Below, in pieces: positions 44,511-53,439 of a stretch of 64,000 nucleotides of DNA. The DNA comes from Serinibacter arcticus. Its GTDB lineage: Bacteria > Actinomycetota > Actinomycetes > Actinomycetales > Beutenbergiaceae. The notes below the pieces were generated by a model. That model worked only from the letters and a program-made list of their open reading frames with translations, did not search any database and was not told the DNA's origin. Numbering within the stretch: position 1 is the stretch's first letter; each line of letters starts with the position of its first letter. The position numbers were made by a program, and so were the translations under genes. The stretch is from assembly GCF_004786095.1 (NCBI RefSeq), contig NZ_RHPJ01000004.1, positions 221,711-285,710 of the forward strand. The letters are read 5' to 3'.

Positions 44511-46094
44511 TCAGCCCAGGCGTCGCGCGACCACCACGTTGTCGCCCAGGTCCCAGGTCTCGCCGTCGCGCACGACCTCGCGCCGACGCACCTCTGCTGT
44601 CTCGACCACCCAGCCGTGGTCGGGCAGGCCGAGCGTGGCGAGCTCGTCGTCGAGCGTGGGCATCGCGTGGTGACCCGGTCCGTGGTGGCCCTGATCGCCG
44701 TCGGCCGGCGGGACGCGCGGGGTCATGCTCGCGTGCGAGACGAGCACCAGCCGCCCGCCCCGTTCGACCGCGCCCATCGCGCGCCGCAGCACCTGCTCGC
44801 GCGGGAACGCCTCCCAGTCCTGGAGGAACTGCGCACTGACAAGGTCGTAGGTCTGCTGTGGCTGCCACGCCACGAGGTCGCCCTGCACCCAGGTGACCCC
44901 CTCGACGCCGCGCTCCTGCGCCGCCGCCCGACCGCGCTCCAGCGCCGTCGCCGAGATGTCGACGGCGGTCACCTCCCACCCGCGCCCCGCCAGCCACAGC
45001 GCGTCGCCGCCCTCGCCGGCCCCGAGGTCGAGCGCGGCGCCGGGCTCCCACGCCGCGGCCACGTCGCCGAGGCTCGCGTTGACGTGGCCGGTCCACTGCG
45101 GGGCCGCGCTCTCGCCGTAGCGCTCCTCCCACCGACGCTCGCGGTCGGCGGCGAGGGCCCGCGCCTCGGCGACGTCCAGCTCGAGGAGCTCGGAGTTGAT
45201 CATCACCCCGGCCTGGAAGCCCTCCGCGATGGCCACGGGGACGGTCGCGGCAGGGTTGACGACGTTGCCCGCGGCGTAGAGCCCGGGCACGCTGGTGCGG
45301 CCCATCACGGCCTGCACGACGGTGAACCCCTGCGGCGCCTCGACCGTCTCGGCGCCGGCGCCCACGAGCAGGGCGTCCAGCGGTTGCATCGTCGACCCGG
45401 TGAAGATCGCCTCGACAGGGTGGTGACGACCGCCGGCGACGACGGCGCGCACGGCGTCGTCCGTGACGACCACCTCGGTCACGGGCTCGGCCACGACCCG
45501 TACGCCGCGCGCCGCGAAGCCGGCCAGCGTCTCGGCGTCGAGGTCCCCGGCCAGGTGGCTGAAGAACGTGACGTCCGGGCTCCACTGCCGCAGCATCGTG
45601 GCGTGGTGCACCCCCATGGCGCTCGTGGCGACGACGCCGAGCGGCCGCCCGGCCACCTCGGCCCCGTGGCAGTACGGGCAGGCGTTGACGTCACGGCCCC
45701 AGCGCTCGCGCAGGCCGGGGACGGCTGGCAGCTCGTCGACGAGGCCGGTGGCCACGAGCACCGCCCGCGCGGCGAGCGTCCCGCCGTCGGTGTGCACGCG
45801 AAACAGGCCGTCCTCGCCGCGCAGGTCGAGCCCGGAGACCGCGGCGGGTCGCACCTCTCCCCCGTACGAGGCGACCTCGCGGCGGCCGATCTCCAGCAGC
45901 TCCAGCGGCGACCGGCCGTCGTGGCCGAGCACGCCGTGCATGTGTCCGGCGAAGCGGTTGCGCGGCTGCGCACCGTCCAGCACCAGCACGCGGCGCTGGG
46001 CGCGCGCGAGGGTGAGGGCGGCGCTGAGGCCGGCGGATCCCCCGCCGACGATGACGACGTCCCAGGGGGTGGGGTGCTGCTCGGTGTTCTCCAT
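44511..46094 (-). CDS. FAD-dependent oxidoreductase fused to SAM-dependent methyltransferase
   Basis: A 527-residue two-domain protein. Residues 1-320 resemble thioredoxin reductase: FAD motif VVIVGGGSAGLSAAL, the redox pair Cys139-Pro-Tyr-Cys142 in NACPYCHGAEV, and GLYAAGNVVNPAATVPVA for the FAD ribityl contact. From about residue 335 a class I methyltransferase follows, with the SAM loop ALDLGAGEGGDALWL and post-I VTAVDISATAL. The substrates are unknown; one idea is reduction of a disulfide or metalloid followed by S- or metal-methylation, which is inference. ATG 46094 is the main start; ATG 46109 is possible. It is divergent from an XRE-cupin regulator across shared repeats. Confidence 0.88.
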   Translation of the reverse strand: MENTEQHPTPWDVVIVGGGSAGLSAALTLARAQRRVLVLDGAQPRNRFAGHMHGVLGHDGRSPLELLEIGRREVASYGGEVRPAAVSGLDLRGEDGLFRVHTDGGTLAARAVLVATGLVDELPAVPGLRERWGRDVNACPYCHGAEVAGRPLGVVATSAMGVHHATMLRQWSPDVTFFSHLAGDLDAETLAGFAARGVRVVAEPVTEVVVTDDAVRAVVAGGRHHPVEAIFTGSTMQPLDALLVGAGAETVEAPQGFTVVQAVMGRTSVPGLYAAGNVVNPAATVPVAIAEGFQAGVMINSELLELDVAEARALAADRERRWEERYGESAAPQWTGHVNASLGDVAAAWEPGAALDLGAGEGGDALWLAGRGWEVTAVDISATALERGRAAAQERGVEGVTWVQGDLVAWQPQQTYDLVSAQFLQDWEAFPREQVLRRAMGAVERGGRLVLVSHASMTPRVPPADGDQGHHGPGHHAMPTLDDELATLGLPDHGWVVETAEVRRREVVRDGETWDLGDNVVVARRLG

Positions 46095-46126
46095 GACCCA
46101 AGCATGCATGGCAGGATGTCGAGCCA

Positions 46127-46154
46127 GCAAGCGCGTTTGCGGAATCAGCAAACG
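46127..46154. promoter_or_regulatory. Three half-site operator between the oxidoreductase and XRE genes
   Basis: GCAAGCG (46127-46133), CGTTTGC (46134-46140) and GCAAACG (46148-46154) form an abutted near-palindrome and a perfect seven-base inverted repeat with a seven-base spacer. The site is 33 bases from one start and 24 from the other. Confidence 0.6.
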
Positions 46155-46178
46155 TTCCCCGACGCCAGGAGGCGATCG

Positions 46179-46811
46179 ATGACCGACCCGCGCATCGACG
46201 AGATCGGCCCACGCCTGCGGGCCGCGCGCACGGACGCCGGCCTCACGCTCGAGGCGCTGGCCGAGCGTGCCGGCATCTCTCCCAGCACGCTCTCCCGGCT
46301 GGAGAGCGGCAAGCGGCAGGCCAACCTCGAGCTGCTGCTCCCGCTCGCGCGCGAGCTGCGGCTCGGGCTCGACGAGCTCGTCCCGCCGGCGGTGCCGGAC
46401 CCGCGCGTGCGCCGCAAGGCTCACACGCGCGACGGCGTCACGATGGTGCCGCTCGCCCCGGAGGGCTCCCCGGTCCAGACGGTCCGCATCACGTTCGAGC
46501 CGGGTCCGCCGCCGCCGAGCCTGCGCACCCACGACGGCTACGAGTGGCTGTACGTGATCAGCGGCCGTCTCCGCCTGCAGCTCGCCGAGCACGACCTGGT
46601 GCTCGGTCCGGGCGAGGCCGCCGAGTTCGACACCCGCACCCCGCACGCCCTCAGCTGCTACGGCGAGACCTCGTGCGAGCTCGTCGCGATCTTCAACGCC
46701 GCGGGCGAGCGGATCCACACCCGGGCGGCGCCGCGATCGCGGGTGCCCCGGTCCGCGACCACGGAGGAGGGTGGGAGCCACGACGACCGCAGCGGCCCCC
46801 AGGAGGACTGA
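46179..46811 (+). CDS. XRE family regulator with cupin domain
   Basis: A 210-residue protein. The HTH_3 domain covers residues 8-65 (GPRLRAARTDAGLTLEALAE, then GISPSTLSRLESGKRQANLE). A linker leads to a double-stranded beta-helix cupin at about residues 95-175 (EPGPPPPSLRTHDGYEWLYV, LGPGEAAEFDTRTPHALS). The His/Glu metal set of cupins is partly present, so it may bind a small ligand. It very likely controls the divergent oxidoreductase-methyltransferase through the half-sites between them. AGGAGG precedes the ATG at 46179. The C-terminal 30 residues are disordered. Confidence 0.92.
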   Translation: MTDPRIDEIGPRLRAARTDAGLTLEALAERAGISPSTLSRLESGKRQANLELLLPLARELRLGLDELVPPAVPDPRVRRKAHTRDGVTMVPLAPEGSPVQTVRITFEPGPPPPSLRTHDGYEWLYVISGRLRLQLAEHDLVLGPGEAAEFDTRTPHALSCYGETSCELVAIFNAAGERIHTRAAPRSRVPRSATTEEGGSHDDRSGPQED

Positions 46812-46814
46812 CGG

Positions 46815-47699
46815 TCAGCGGGCGACGCCGGGCTCCGCGGCGGCGATCGCCGCGAACTGCGTCACGGTCAGCCGCTCGCCGCGCAGGGTCGGGTCCACCC
46901 CGGCCGCGCGCAGGATCGCCTCGGCCCGCACGGGCGAACCCGCCCAGCCGGCGAGCGCGGCGCGCAGCGTCTTGCGGCGCTGGGCGAACGCCGCGTCGAC
47001 GACGGCGAACGTCTCCTCGCGGGTCGCCTCCCCCGCCGGCGGATCCCGCCGCACGAGACGCACGAGGGCGGAGTCGACGTTCGGCGTCGGCCAGAAGACG
47101 TGGCGTCCGACCGACCCGGCGCGCGTCGCCTGCGAGTACCACGCGGCCTTGACCGACGGGATCCCGTAGGTCTTCGACCCGGGCGGCGCGGCGATGCGGT
47201 CGGCGACCTCGGCCTGCACCATGACGAGCACCTCGGCCACGTCGGGGAAGCGCTCGAGCATCGTCAGGAGCACCGGGACGGCCACGTTGTACGGGAGGTT
47301 CGCGACCAGCCGCGTGGGGGCGACGCCGTCGATGCTCGGCAGCTCGGTGACCTCCAGCGCGTCGGCGCGCACGACCGTGAGCCGGTCGAGGACCTCGGGC
47401 GCCTGCGCCGCCACGGTGGCGGGCAGCCGCTCCGCGAGCAGGGGGTCGATCTCGACGGCGACGACGCCGGCCCCGACCTCGAGCAGGCCGAGCGTCAGCG
47501 ACCCGAGCCCGGGTCCGACCTCGACCACGACCTCGCCCGGCTGGACGCCCGCGACCCGCACGATGCGGCGCACGGTCCCCGGATCGGTGACGAAGTTCTG
47601 GCCGAGGGTCTTGGTGGGGCGGACCCCGGTGAGGCCGAGGAGGTCGCGCACGTGCGCCGTCGTCAGCAGCTCGACGGCGGGGTGCTCAGGGATCGTCAC
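46815..47699 (-). CDS. rsmA: 16S rRNA dimethyladenosine transferase RsmA (KsgA)
   Basis: A 294-residue methyltransferase converting two adjacent adenines near the 3' end of 16S rRNA to N6-dimethyladenosine. The entry [21 protein letters not shown] motif [17 protein letters not shown], acidic [16 protein letters not shown] and the catalytic [11 protein letters not shown] are all present, and the C-terminal [14 protein letters not shown] helix bundle is complete. The GTG at 47699 has TAGGCT six bases upstream. ispE, which usually follows it, is missing; the convergent XRE-cupin gene ends three bases away. Confidence 0.96.
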   Translation of the reverse strand: MTIPEHPAVELLTTAHVRDLLGLTGVRPTKTLGQNFVTDPGTVRRIVRVAGVQPGEVVVEVGPGLGSLTLGLLEVGAGVVAVEIDPLLAERLPATVAAQAPEVLDRLTVVRADALEVTELPSIDGVAPTRLVANLPYNVAVPVLLTMLERFPDVAEVLVMVQAEVADRIAAPPGSKTYGIPSVKAAWYSQATRAGSVGRHVFWPTPNVDSALVRLVRRDPPAGEATREETFAVVDAAFAQRRKTLRAALAGWAGSPVRAEAILRAAGVDPTLRGERLTVTQFAAIAAAEPGVAR

Positions 47700-47705
47700 C
47701 GCACG

Positions 47706-47711
47706 AGCCTA
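47706..47711 (-). promoter_or_regulatory. Candidate -10 of rsmA
   Basis: On the minus strand TAGGCT (within TTAGGCT) lies six bases before the GTG at 47699. Confidence 0.5.
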
Positions 47712-47781
47712 ACGAGGCTCGCCGGGCCGACGGACCACCGGCCCGTACCGATCGCGCGACGGCGCACGCACGGTGGCGCAG

Positions 47782-47824
47782 CACGACGGCGGGGCCCACC
47801 GCACCGGTGGGCCCCGCCGTCGTG
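47782..47824 (-). terminator. Terminator after the Rpf gene
   Basis: A perfect 19-base stem (47782-47800 with 47806-47824), 17 bases after the stop of the Rpf gene and before rsmA. Confidence 0.87.
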
Positions 47825-47840
47825 GATCGAGCCGTCGGAG

Positions 47841-49166
47841 CTACAGCAGCCCGAGCTTGCGGGCGCACGCGGGCCACTGGCCCCAGCCCGACCGGGCCTG
47901 GAGCGCCTGGGCGCGCTCGGTCTGCTCGCTCGCGGAGGCCTGCGACGGGAGGCCCGAGCCGCCCATGGCCTGCCACGTGGCGACCGAGAACTGGTACAGG
48001 CCGTGGTACTTGCCGTTCGAGCTCACGATGCTGGCGTTGCCGCCGGACTCGCACTGCGCGAGCTTGCCCCAGACGTCGCCCGTGGCGACGGGGGCGGGAG
48101 CCGGAGCGGGGGCGGGGGCAGCAGCCGCGCCCCCGGACGAGCCGGAGCCGCCCGAGGACGACGAGCCGGAGCCGGAGGACGTCGCGGCCGGGCGCGGCGC
48201 CACCACGACGGGCTTGGGCTTGCTACCGATCGCGGTGACCTTCTCGACCATCTCGACCGTGACGGCCTCGCTGGTCAGCTCGGCGGACACCTCGACGCCG
48301 TCGCGCGTGGTGACGGCGTAGCGACGCTCGATGTTGCCGTCCACACCCTCGGTGGTGACCGCCGTGCGACCGACCAGCAGCGAGGAGTCGTCCTCCTCGC
48401 GGGACGTGAAGGGCACGGCCTCGTTCTCGACGCGCTCGGTCACGGCGACCCTGACGATCGTCACGACGGACGTGCCGTCGGTCTCGCTCGTCACGGTGAT
48501 CTCGTCGAGGTCGGCCAGCGTGATCCCGAGGGTCTCGAGCGCCTCGGCGAGCGTGGTGCCCGGCTCGAGGTCGAGGTTCTGCGAGCCGCCGTCGACGTTC
48601 AGGACGGTCTGCTGCGAGAGCGGGAGGTCCATCTCGCTGCGGCCGGAGGAGCGGGAGACGGACATCTGCACGTCGCGGCCCTCCAGGCCGAAGGCGGCGA
48701 GCGCGGCGCCGGCGTCGTCCGCGGTGGTCCACAGCACGTCGTCCTGACCGTCCACCACGATGTCGACGGGAACGGCGCGCAGCACGGTGACGTTCTCCCC
48801 CTGGCGCAGCGGCTCGTCGAGCGCCGGCACGACCTCGTCGTGCTCGCCCAGCGTGACGTCGTTCTCCTCGAGGAAGCCCGCGACGCTGCCGCGGAAGGAG
48901 CTCGAGGCGACGACGTCGCCGTCGACGTCCAGCTCGACCACCTTGTGGGCGTGGGCGGCGACGGCGCCACCGGTGCCCAGCACCGCGACGAGCGCGGCGG
49001 CGACCACGCCCGCCACGAGCCGGCCGCGGCGTCGGCGCGGCGCGAGCTCGGTGAGGGTGGCGTCGGGCTGCGAGGTCGCGGCGGCCTCGGTGTCCGGCGT
49101 CACGGAGCTGTCGGTGTCTTCGGCGTCGCCGACGGCGGGCACGGTGGGGTCGATCGGATCGGTCAC
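47841..49166 (-). CDS. Resuscitation-promoting factor (DUF348-G5-transglycosylase)
   Basis: A 441-residue RpfB-like cell-wall enzyme. A cytoplasmic tail and transmembrane anchor (about residues 45-70) lead to three DUF348 repeats (starting near HKVVELDVDGD, VPVDIVVDGQD and VLNVDGGSQN), a G5 domain (TERVENEAVPFTSREE onward), a Ser/Gly/Ala-Pro linker and the Rpf lysozyme-like domain with Glu373 in AQCESGGN and YHGLYQFSVATWQAMGG. Rpf enzymes cleave peptidoglycan during growth and exit from dormancy. I chose GTG 49166 because GGAG lies just upstream; the longer frame to 49334 has no anchor-compatible start. The rsmA neighbourhood is standard for rpfB. Confidence 0.92.
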   Translation of the reverse strand: MTDPIDPTVPAVGDAEDTDSSVTPDTEAAATSQPDATLTELAPRRRRGRLVAGVVAAALVAVLGTGGAVAAHAHKVVELDVDGDVVASSSFRGSVAGFLEENDVTLGEHDEVVPALDEPLRQGENVTVLRAVPVDIVVDGQDDVLWTTADDAGAALAAFGLEGRDVQMSVSRSSGRSEMDLPLSQQTVLNVDGGSQNLDLEPGTTLAEALETLGITLADLDEITVTSETDGTSVVTIVRVAVTERVENEAVPFTSREEDDSSLLVGRTAVTTEGVDGNIERRYAVTTRDGVEVSAELTSEAVTVEMVEKVTAIGSKPKPVVVAPRPAATSSGSGSSSSGGSGSSGGAAAAPAPAPAPAPVATGDVWGKLAQCESGGNASIVSSNGKYHGLYQFSVATWQAMGGSGLPSQASASEQTERAQALQARSGWGQWPACARKLGLL

Positions 49167-49269
49167 GGGGCTCCAGAGCTGGCGCGGTCCGGCGTCGCGA
49201 GGTGCCCGGGATGCGGGGCGGGACGGCGACTGGCCGGCGGGCACGGGCCCACCGGTCGGCGGCCCTGCC

Positions 49270-49295
49270 GTCACCGTAATCGAATCGTTACCGTC
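49270..49295. promoter_or_regulatory. GTYACCGT direct repeat upstream of the Rpf gene
   Basis: GTCACCGT (49270-49277) and GTTACCGT (49287-49294) repeat with a 17-base period about 105-130 bases upstream of the start. The same GTTACCGT word occurs before the next hydrolase gene. Reminiscent of MtrA-type boxes; assignment tentative. Confidence 0.35.
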
Positions 49296-49417
49296 GGTCG
49301 AGGCCGGGTGAGAGGGTTCACATCGGCCCGGCACCTGGCCTGACGACCCCTTGTGGCCCGCTTGTCCTGACGCTGTGCAGCGCTTGACCGCGTGCTAGCG
49401 GGACGCTGACCGAGGAC

Positions 49418-50506
49418 TCAGTACCAGTTGCGGCGCTTGGAGTGGTCCCAGGCACCGCAGGGGTTGCCGTAGCGGCCCTCGATGTAGTTCAGGCCCCAGG
49501 TGATCTGGGTGGCCGGGTTGGTGCGCCAGTCGTCGGCGACCGAGGCCATCTTGCTGCCGGGGAGCGACTGGGGGATGCCGTAGGCGCCGGAGCTGCGGTT
49601 CTGCGCCAGGTGGTTCCAGTTGCTCTCCTTCTGCCACAGCGAGTCGAGGCAGATCCACTGGTCCTCACCCCAGCCGCGCGAGGCGACCTGCTCCTGCGCG
49701 ATCGCCCGGCTCGTGCCCGGGTCGACCGGGGTGGCGGGCGCCGCGGGGGCGGGGGCGCCGGCGGAGCCGGAGCCGGACGACCCGGTGGAGCCGGAGCCCG
49801 ACGAGGTCGCGGCGGGGGTCGGCTTGCGCGTCCCGACCTCGACGATCTCGGTCACGGGCTCGGCCGAGCGCACGGAGACCACGGTCCTGCGCGCAACCTC
49901 GGCGCCGTCCACGACGGTGATCTCGGAGGTGACGCGGTCGTCACCGTCGACGCCCTCCTGCACCACCCGGGTCTCGCCCTCGAGCAGCTCGGAGGTCCGG
50001 CGCTCCTCCGTCTCGTGCGGCGTGAGGACCTGCTCGGTGACGTACTGCGTGCCGCCGCGGCCGATGAGGACCTGCGCGCCGGGCTCGGGGGCGGCGGCCA
50101 GATCGGCGGAGACCTGGTCATCCCAGCCGACGACGATGCCGGCCTCGGCGAGGGCGTCGGAGAGCGTGGACGCTGCCGAGGTGACCTCGACGGTCGCGCC
50201 GTCGACCACGACGGTGAACGTGACGCCGTCCACGAGGGACGCGCGGCTCTGCGAGCGGGAGGCGGGGGCGACGTGCTGGAGCTGCTGGGTGGCGAGGTCG
50301 GAGACCAGCGGGACGTCGGCGCTGGAGGCGCCCTCGGGGACGTGCGCCTCGGCCGCGGCGACCTCGACGGTGGCGGCCTCCTGGGCGAGCTGCGCGGCGG
50401 CGTCGTCACGCACCTGGCCCACGACGACCGTGCCTGTCCCGGCGACGAGCGCGCCCAGGATCACGGTGTACAGGCCGTACTTGACCCCGCGACGTGCTGT
50501 GCTCAC
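49418..50506 (-). CDS. G5 domain cell-wall hydrolase with lysozyme-like C-terminus
   Basis: A 362-residue secreted or membrane-anchored protein. The N-terminal signal/anchor is YGLYTVILGALVAGTGTVVV. One DUF348-like repeat (GVTFTVVVDGATVEVTSAAS) and a G5 domain (TPHETEERRTSELLEGETRV) precede a Ser/Gly/Pro linker. The C-terminal domain ICLDSLWQKESNWNHLAQNR, GAYGIPQSLPGSKMAS and TWGLNYIEGRYGNPCGAW is a soluble-lytic-transglycosylase-like fold with catalytic Glu in KESNW and two cysteines likely paired. GAGGAG precedes GTG 50506. It stands in tandem with the Rpf gene and has partner-like architecture. Confidence 0.88.
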   Translation of the reverse strand: MSTARRGVKYGLYTVILGALVAGTGTVVVGQVRDDAAAQLAQEAATVEVAAAEAHVPEGASSADVPLVSDLATQQLQHVAPASRSQSRASLVDGVTFTVVVDGATVEVTSAASTLSDALAEAGIVVGWDDQVSADLAAAPEPGAQVLIGRGGTQYVTEQVLTPHETEERRTSELLEGETRVVQEGVDGDDRVTSEITVVDGAEVARRTVVSVRSAEPVTEIVEVGTRKPTPAATSSGSGSTGSSGSGSAGAPAPAAPATPVDPGTSRAIAQEQVASRGWGEDQWICLDSLWQKESNWNHLAQNRSSGAYGIPQSLPGSKMASVADDWRTNPATQITWGLNYIEGRYGNPCGAWDHSKRRNWY

Positions 50507-50543
50507 CCGGTGCTCCTCATGGATCGACGACAGGGTTCGGACC

Positions 50544-50562
50544 ACGGTAACGGAATGGTCAC
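50544..50562. promoter_or_regulatory. GTTACCGT/GTGACC words upstream of the G5 hydrolase
   Basis: On the minus strand GTGACC (50562-50557) and GTTACC (50551-50546) form a direct repeat with an 11-base period, about 40-55 bases before the GTG. It shares the word GTTACCGT with the Rpf upstream region. Confidence 0.35.
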
Positions 50563-50643
50563 GACGCCGCGACCACGCTCGGCGTGGCGTGGCCGACATG
50601 CCGGGCTGTCCGTCAGATCAGGCGCTCGGCCGGCCGGTGCGCA

Positions 50644-51558
50644 TCACCAGGGCCCGTAGAGCTCCACGGCGGTCGCGGTCGTGACCGCGGCGACGTGCTC
50701 CACGCTCTCCCCGCGCACGCGTGCCACCTCGCGCGCCGTGTGCGGCAGGAGGTAGGGACCGTTCGGGCGTCCGCGGAAGGGGTGCGGCGTCAGGTAGGGC
50801 GCATCCGTCTCGAGCAGCAGGCGGCTCAGCGGTGCGACGCGGACGGCGTCGCGCCCGTCGTCGTTGGCCTTGAAGGTCACCGGACCGGCGATCGAGAGGT
50901 ACCAGCCCTGCTCCGTGCAGACGCGCGCCATCGCGGCGTCGCCCGAGAAGCAGTGGAAGACGGTGACGTCGGGGGCACCGTCGGCCAGCAGGATCTCGAT
51001 GACCTCGGCGTGCGCCTCGCGGTCGTGGATCTGCAGCGGCAGCCCCAGCTCCTTGGCCAGCGCGACGTGCGCGCGGAACGACTCGCGCTGCACCTCGCGG
51101 GCGCGCTCGCCCCCGCGGTAGAAGTCCAGACCCGTCTCGCCGACGGCGCGCGTGCGACCCTCGCGCGCCGCGCGGACGACGGCGTCGATCGCGTCCGCGA
51201 GCGACGTCGCGTGCCTCGGCTGCGGGTCGGGCTCGAGCCCGTCGGGGGCCACCTCGTGCACGCCGGCGTGCAGCACGGCCTCGTTGGGGTGGATGGCGAC
51301 GGCGAGCAGCACCTCCGGGTGCGCGCGCGCCAGCTCGAGCCCGGGCTGGAGAGCGTCGAGGTCGCACGCGACCTGCACGAGCCGGGTGACGCCCGCGGCG
51401 CGTGCCCACGCGATCTCCTGCTCCGCCGTCGGGACCTGCTCCCCCGCGGGCAGGACGTCGACGGCGCTGCCGAGGTGGGTGTGGTTGTCGACGAGCTCGA
51501 CCCCCTCACCCAGCGGGTCGGGGGCCGGTGGCCAGCCCCGCTCGCGCGTGCGGGCCAT
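50644..51558 (-). CDS. tatD: TatD family hydrolase
   Basis: A 304-residue TIM-barrel metal-dependent hydrolase, a presumed DNase/3'-5' exonuclease. Metal ligands are visible in VDNHTHLGSAV, the Glu in GETGLDFYR, His in LQIHDREAH and VFHCFSGD, and the Asp in LLETDAPYLTPHPFRGR. The family has roles in DNA repair and D-Tyr-tRNA deacylation claims; the exact substrate is unsettled. The N-terminus is about 20 residues longer than E. coli TatD. The ATG starts two bases after the metG stop, so the genes are coupled, the usual metG-tatD pair. Confidence 0.94.
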   Translation of the reverse strand: MARTRERGWPPAPDPLGEGVELVDNHTHLGSAVDVLPAGEQVPTAEQEIAWARAAGVTRLVQVACDLDALQPGLELARAHPEVLLAVAIHPNEAVLHAGVHEVAPDGLEPDPQPRHATSLADAIDAVVRAAREGRTRAVGETGLDFYRGGERAREVQRESFRAHVALAKELGLPLQIHDREAHAEVIEILLADGAPDVTVFHCFSGDAAMARVCTEQGWYLSIAGPVTFKANDDGRDAVRVAPLSRLLLETDAPYLTPHPFRGRPNGPYLLPHTAREVARVRGESVEHVAAVTTATAVELYGPW

Positions 51559-51560
51559 CC

Positions 51561-53393
51561 TCAGCCCTGCAGCCGCTCGACCTCGGCCTCGATGGCCTCG
51601 TCCGTCAGCTTGGTGAAGACCGGCGCCGGCTTGGGGACGGTCGTGCCCGGGACGACCGGCTCGCTGCGCCAGGCCGCGAGGTCGGTGCCGAGGCGGTAGT
51701 CGCCGGTGATGACGGGGTAGTGCCGGGTGTCGTCGTCGAGGTCGGTGACCTCCTCCAGCCGCGGCATCGGCGCGAGGCGTCCGGTGCCGCCGAACGCCTC
51801 GTGCACGGCCTGGGAGCTGTGCGGCAGCACCGGGGACAGGAGCACGGAGCAGTCGGCCACCGCCTGGACGCACGTGTGGAGCACGGTCGCGAGGCGGTCG
51901 CGGTTCTCCTCGCCCTTGAGCGTCCACGGCTGCTGGGCGGAGACGTACCGGTTGACGTCGCCCACCACGCGCATCGCCTCGCCGACGCCGGCGCGCAGGC
52001 GCTGCGAACCGAGGAGGCTGCCGACGCCGTCGAACGCCGCCCGCGTGGTCGCCAGCAGGGCCCTGTCCTCGTCCGTCTGCTCGACGGGGGCCGGGACCTC
52101 GCCGAAGTTCTTGTGCACGAGGGTGGCCGTGCGGTTGACGAGGTTGCCCCAGCCCGCGACGAGCTCGTCGTTGGTGCGGCGCTGGAACTCGGGCCACGTG
52201 AACTCGGAGTCGCTCGTCTCCGGACCGGCGGCCGCGATGAAGTAGCGCAGCGCGTCCGGCTGGAAGCGGGCGAGCATGTCGCGCACGAGGATGACGTTGC
52301 CGCGGCTGGTGGAGAACTGCGCGCCGCCGACGTTGAGGTACTCGCTCGAGACGACCTCGGTCGGCAGGTTGAGCTCGCCGAACAGGCCGGGCTCGCCGCC
52401 GCGCGACCCCTTCCCGCCGTAGGCCAGCAGCTCCGCCGGCCAGATCTGCGAGTGGAAGGTGATGTTGTCCTTGCCCATGAAGTAGTACGACCTCGCGGCG
52501 GGGTCGTTCCACCAGGCGCGCCACGCCTGTGCACCGGACGAGTCCATCCGCCCGTCCCCACCGGCGGCGATGTCCTGGCGGCGGGCCCACTCGATGCTCG
52601 CGCTGAGGTAGCCGACGACGGCGTCGAACCAGACGTACAGACGCTTGCTCGGGTTGTCGCTCCAGCCGTCGAGCGGGACCGGGATGCCCCAGTCGATGTC
52701 ACGCGTCATGGCGCGGGGGCGGACGTCCTTGAGCAGGTTCTGGCTGAAGTTCAGGACGTTCGGACGCCACGCGGTGCGGGTGCCGAGCCAGGAGGCGATC
52801 GCATCGGCGAGCGCGGGCAGGTCGAGGAAGAAGTGCTCGGTCTCGACGAACGTCGGGATCTCGCCGTTGATGCGGCTGCGCGGGTTCTTCAGCTCGCTCG
52901 CGTCCAGCTGGTTGCCGCAGTTGTCGCACTGGTCGCCGCGAGCGCCGTCGTAGCCGCAGATCGGGCAGGTGCCCTCGATGTAGCGGTCGGGCAGCGTGCG
53001 GCCGGTGCTCGGCGAGATCGCGCCGCTCGTGGTCTGCTCGACCATGTAGCCGTTCGCGTGGACCTGGCGGAACAGCTCCTGCGCCACGGCGTAGTGGTTG
53101 CGCGTCGTGGTGCGGGTGAACAGGTCGTAGGTGAGCCCCAGCTGCGTGAGGTCCTCGGCGATGACGCGGTTGTACCGGTCCGCGAGCGCCTGCGGCGAGA
53201 CGCCGGTCTGCTCGGCCTGCACGAGGATCGGCGTGCCGTGCTCGTCGGTGCCGGAGACCATCAGCACGTCGTTGCCCGCCATGCGCGAGTAGCGGCTGAA
53301 CACGTCGGAGGGGACGCCGAACCCGGCGACGTGACCGATGTGCCGCGGGCCGTTGGCGTAGGGCCAGGCGACGGCGGAGAGGATGTGACTCAC
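51561..53393 (-). CDS. metG: Methionyl-tRNA synthetase
   Basis: A 610-residue class I synthetase charging tRNA-Met. The HIGH-type motif is [16 protein letters not shown]. The zinc knuckle has four cysteines (CPICG ... CDNCG). The KMSKS position reads QFSTSRGNV, a divergent form resembling the KFSSSR type of actinobacteria. The anticodon-binding WF/helix region is [15 protein letters not shown]. No C-terminal EMAP-like extension. I chose GTG 53393 because TAGACT lies eight bases upstream; GTG 53399 is also in frame but only two bases from the hexamer. It heads metG-tatD. Confidence 0.96.
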   Translation of the reverse strand: MSHILSAVAWPYANGPRHIGHVAGFGVPSDVFSRYSRMAGNDVLMVSGTDEHGTPILVQAEQTGVSPQALADRYNRVIAEDLTQLGLTYDLFTRTTTRNHYAVAQELFRQVHANGYMVEQTTSGAISPSTGRTLPDRYIEGTCPICGYDGARGDQCDNCGNQLDASELKNPRSRINGEIPTFVETEHFFLDLPALADAIASWLGTRTAWRPNVLNFSQNLLKDVRPRAMTRDIDWGIPVPLDGWSDNPSKRLYVWFDAVVGYLSASIEWARRQDIAAGGDGRMDSSGAQAWRAWWNDPAARSYYFMGKDNITFHSQIWPAELLAYGGKGSRGGEPGLFGELNLPTEVVSSEYLNVGGAQFSTSRGNVILVRDMLARFQPDALRYFIAAAGPETSDSEFTWPEFQRRTNDELVAGWGNLVNRTATLVHKNFGEVPAPVEQTDEDRALLATTRAAFDGVGSLLGSQRLRAGVGEAMRVVGDVNRYVSAQQPWTLKGEENRDRLATVLHTCVQAVADCSVLLSPVLPHSSQAVHEAFGGTGRLAPMPRLEEVTDLDDDTRHYPVITGDYRLGTDLAAWRSEPVVPGTTVPKPAPVFTKLTDEAIEAEVERLQG

Positions 53394-53401
53394 GGGCACC
53401 G

Positions 53402-53407
53402 AGTCTA
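53402..53407 (-). promoter_or_regulatory. Candidate -10 of metG
   Basis: On the minus strand TAGACT lies eight bases before the GTG at 53393. Confidence 0.5.
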
Positions 53408-53439
53408 GTTGGGCGGCGGGGGCGCCCGCGCGGGCGTCC

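Noticed and set aside
49167..49417. c-di-AMP (ydaO-type) riboswitch upstream of the Rpf gene
   Set aside because: Such switches often precede rpf genes, but I could not find the conserved ydaO core words on the minus strand here.
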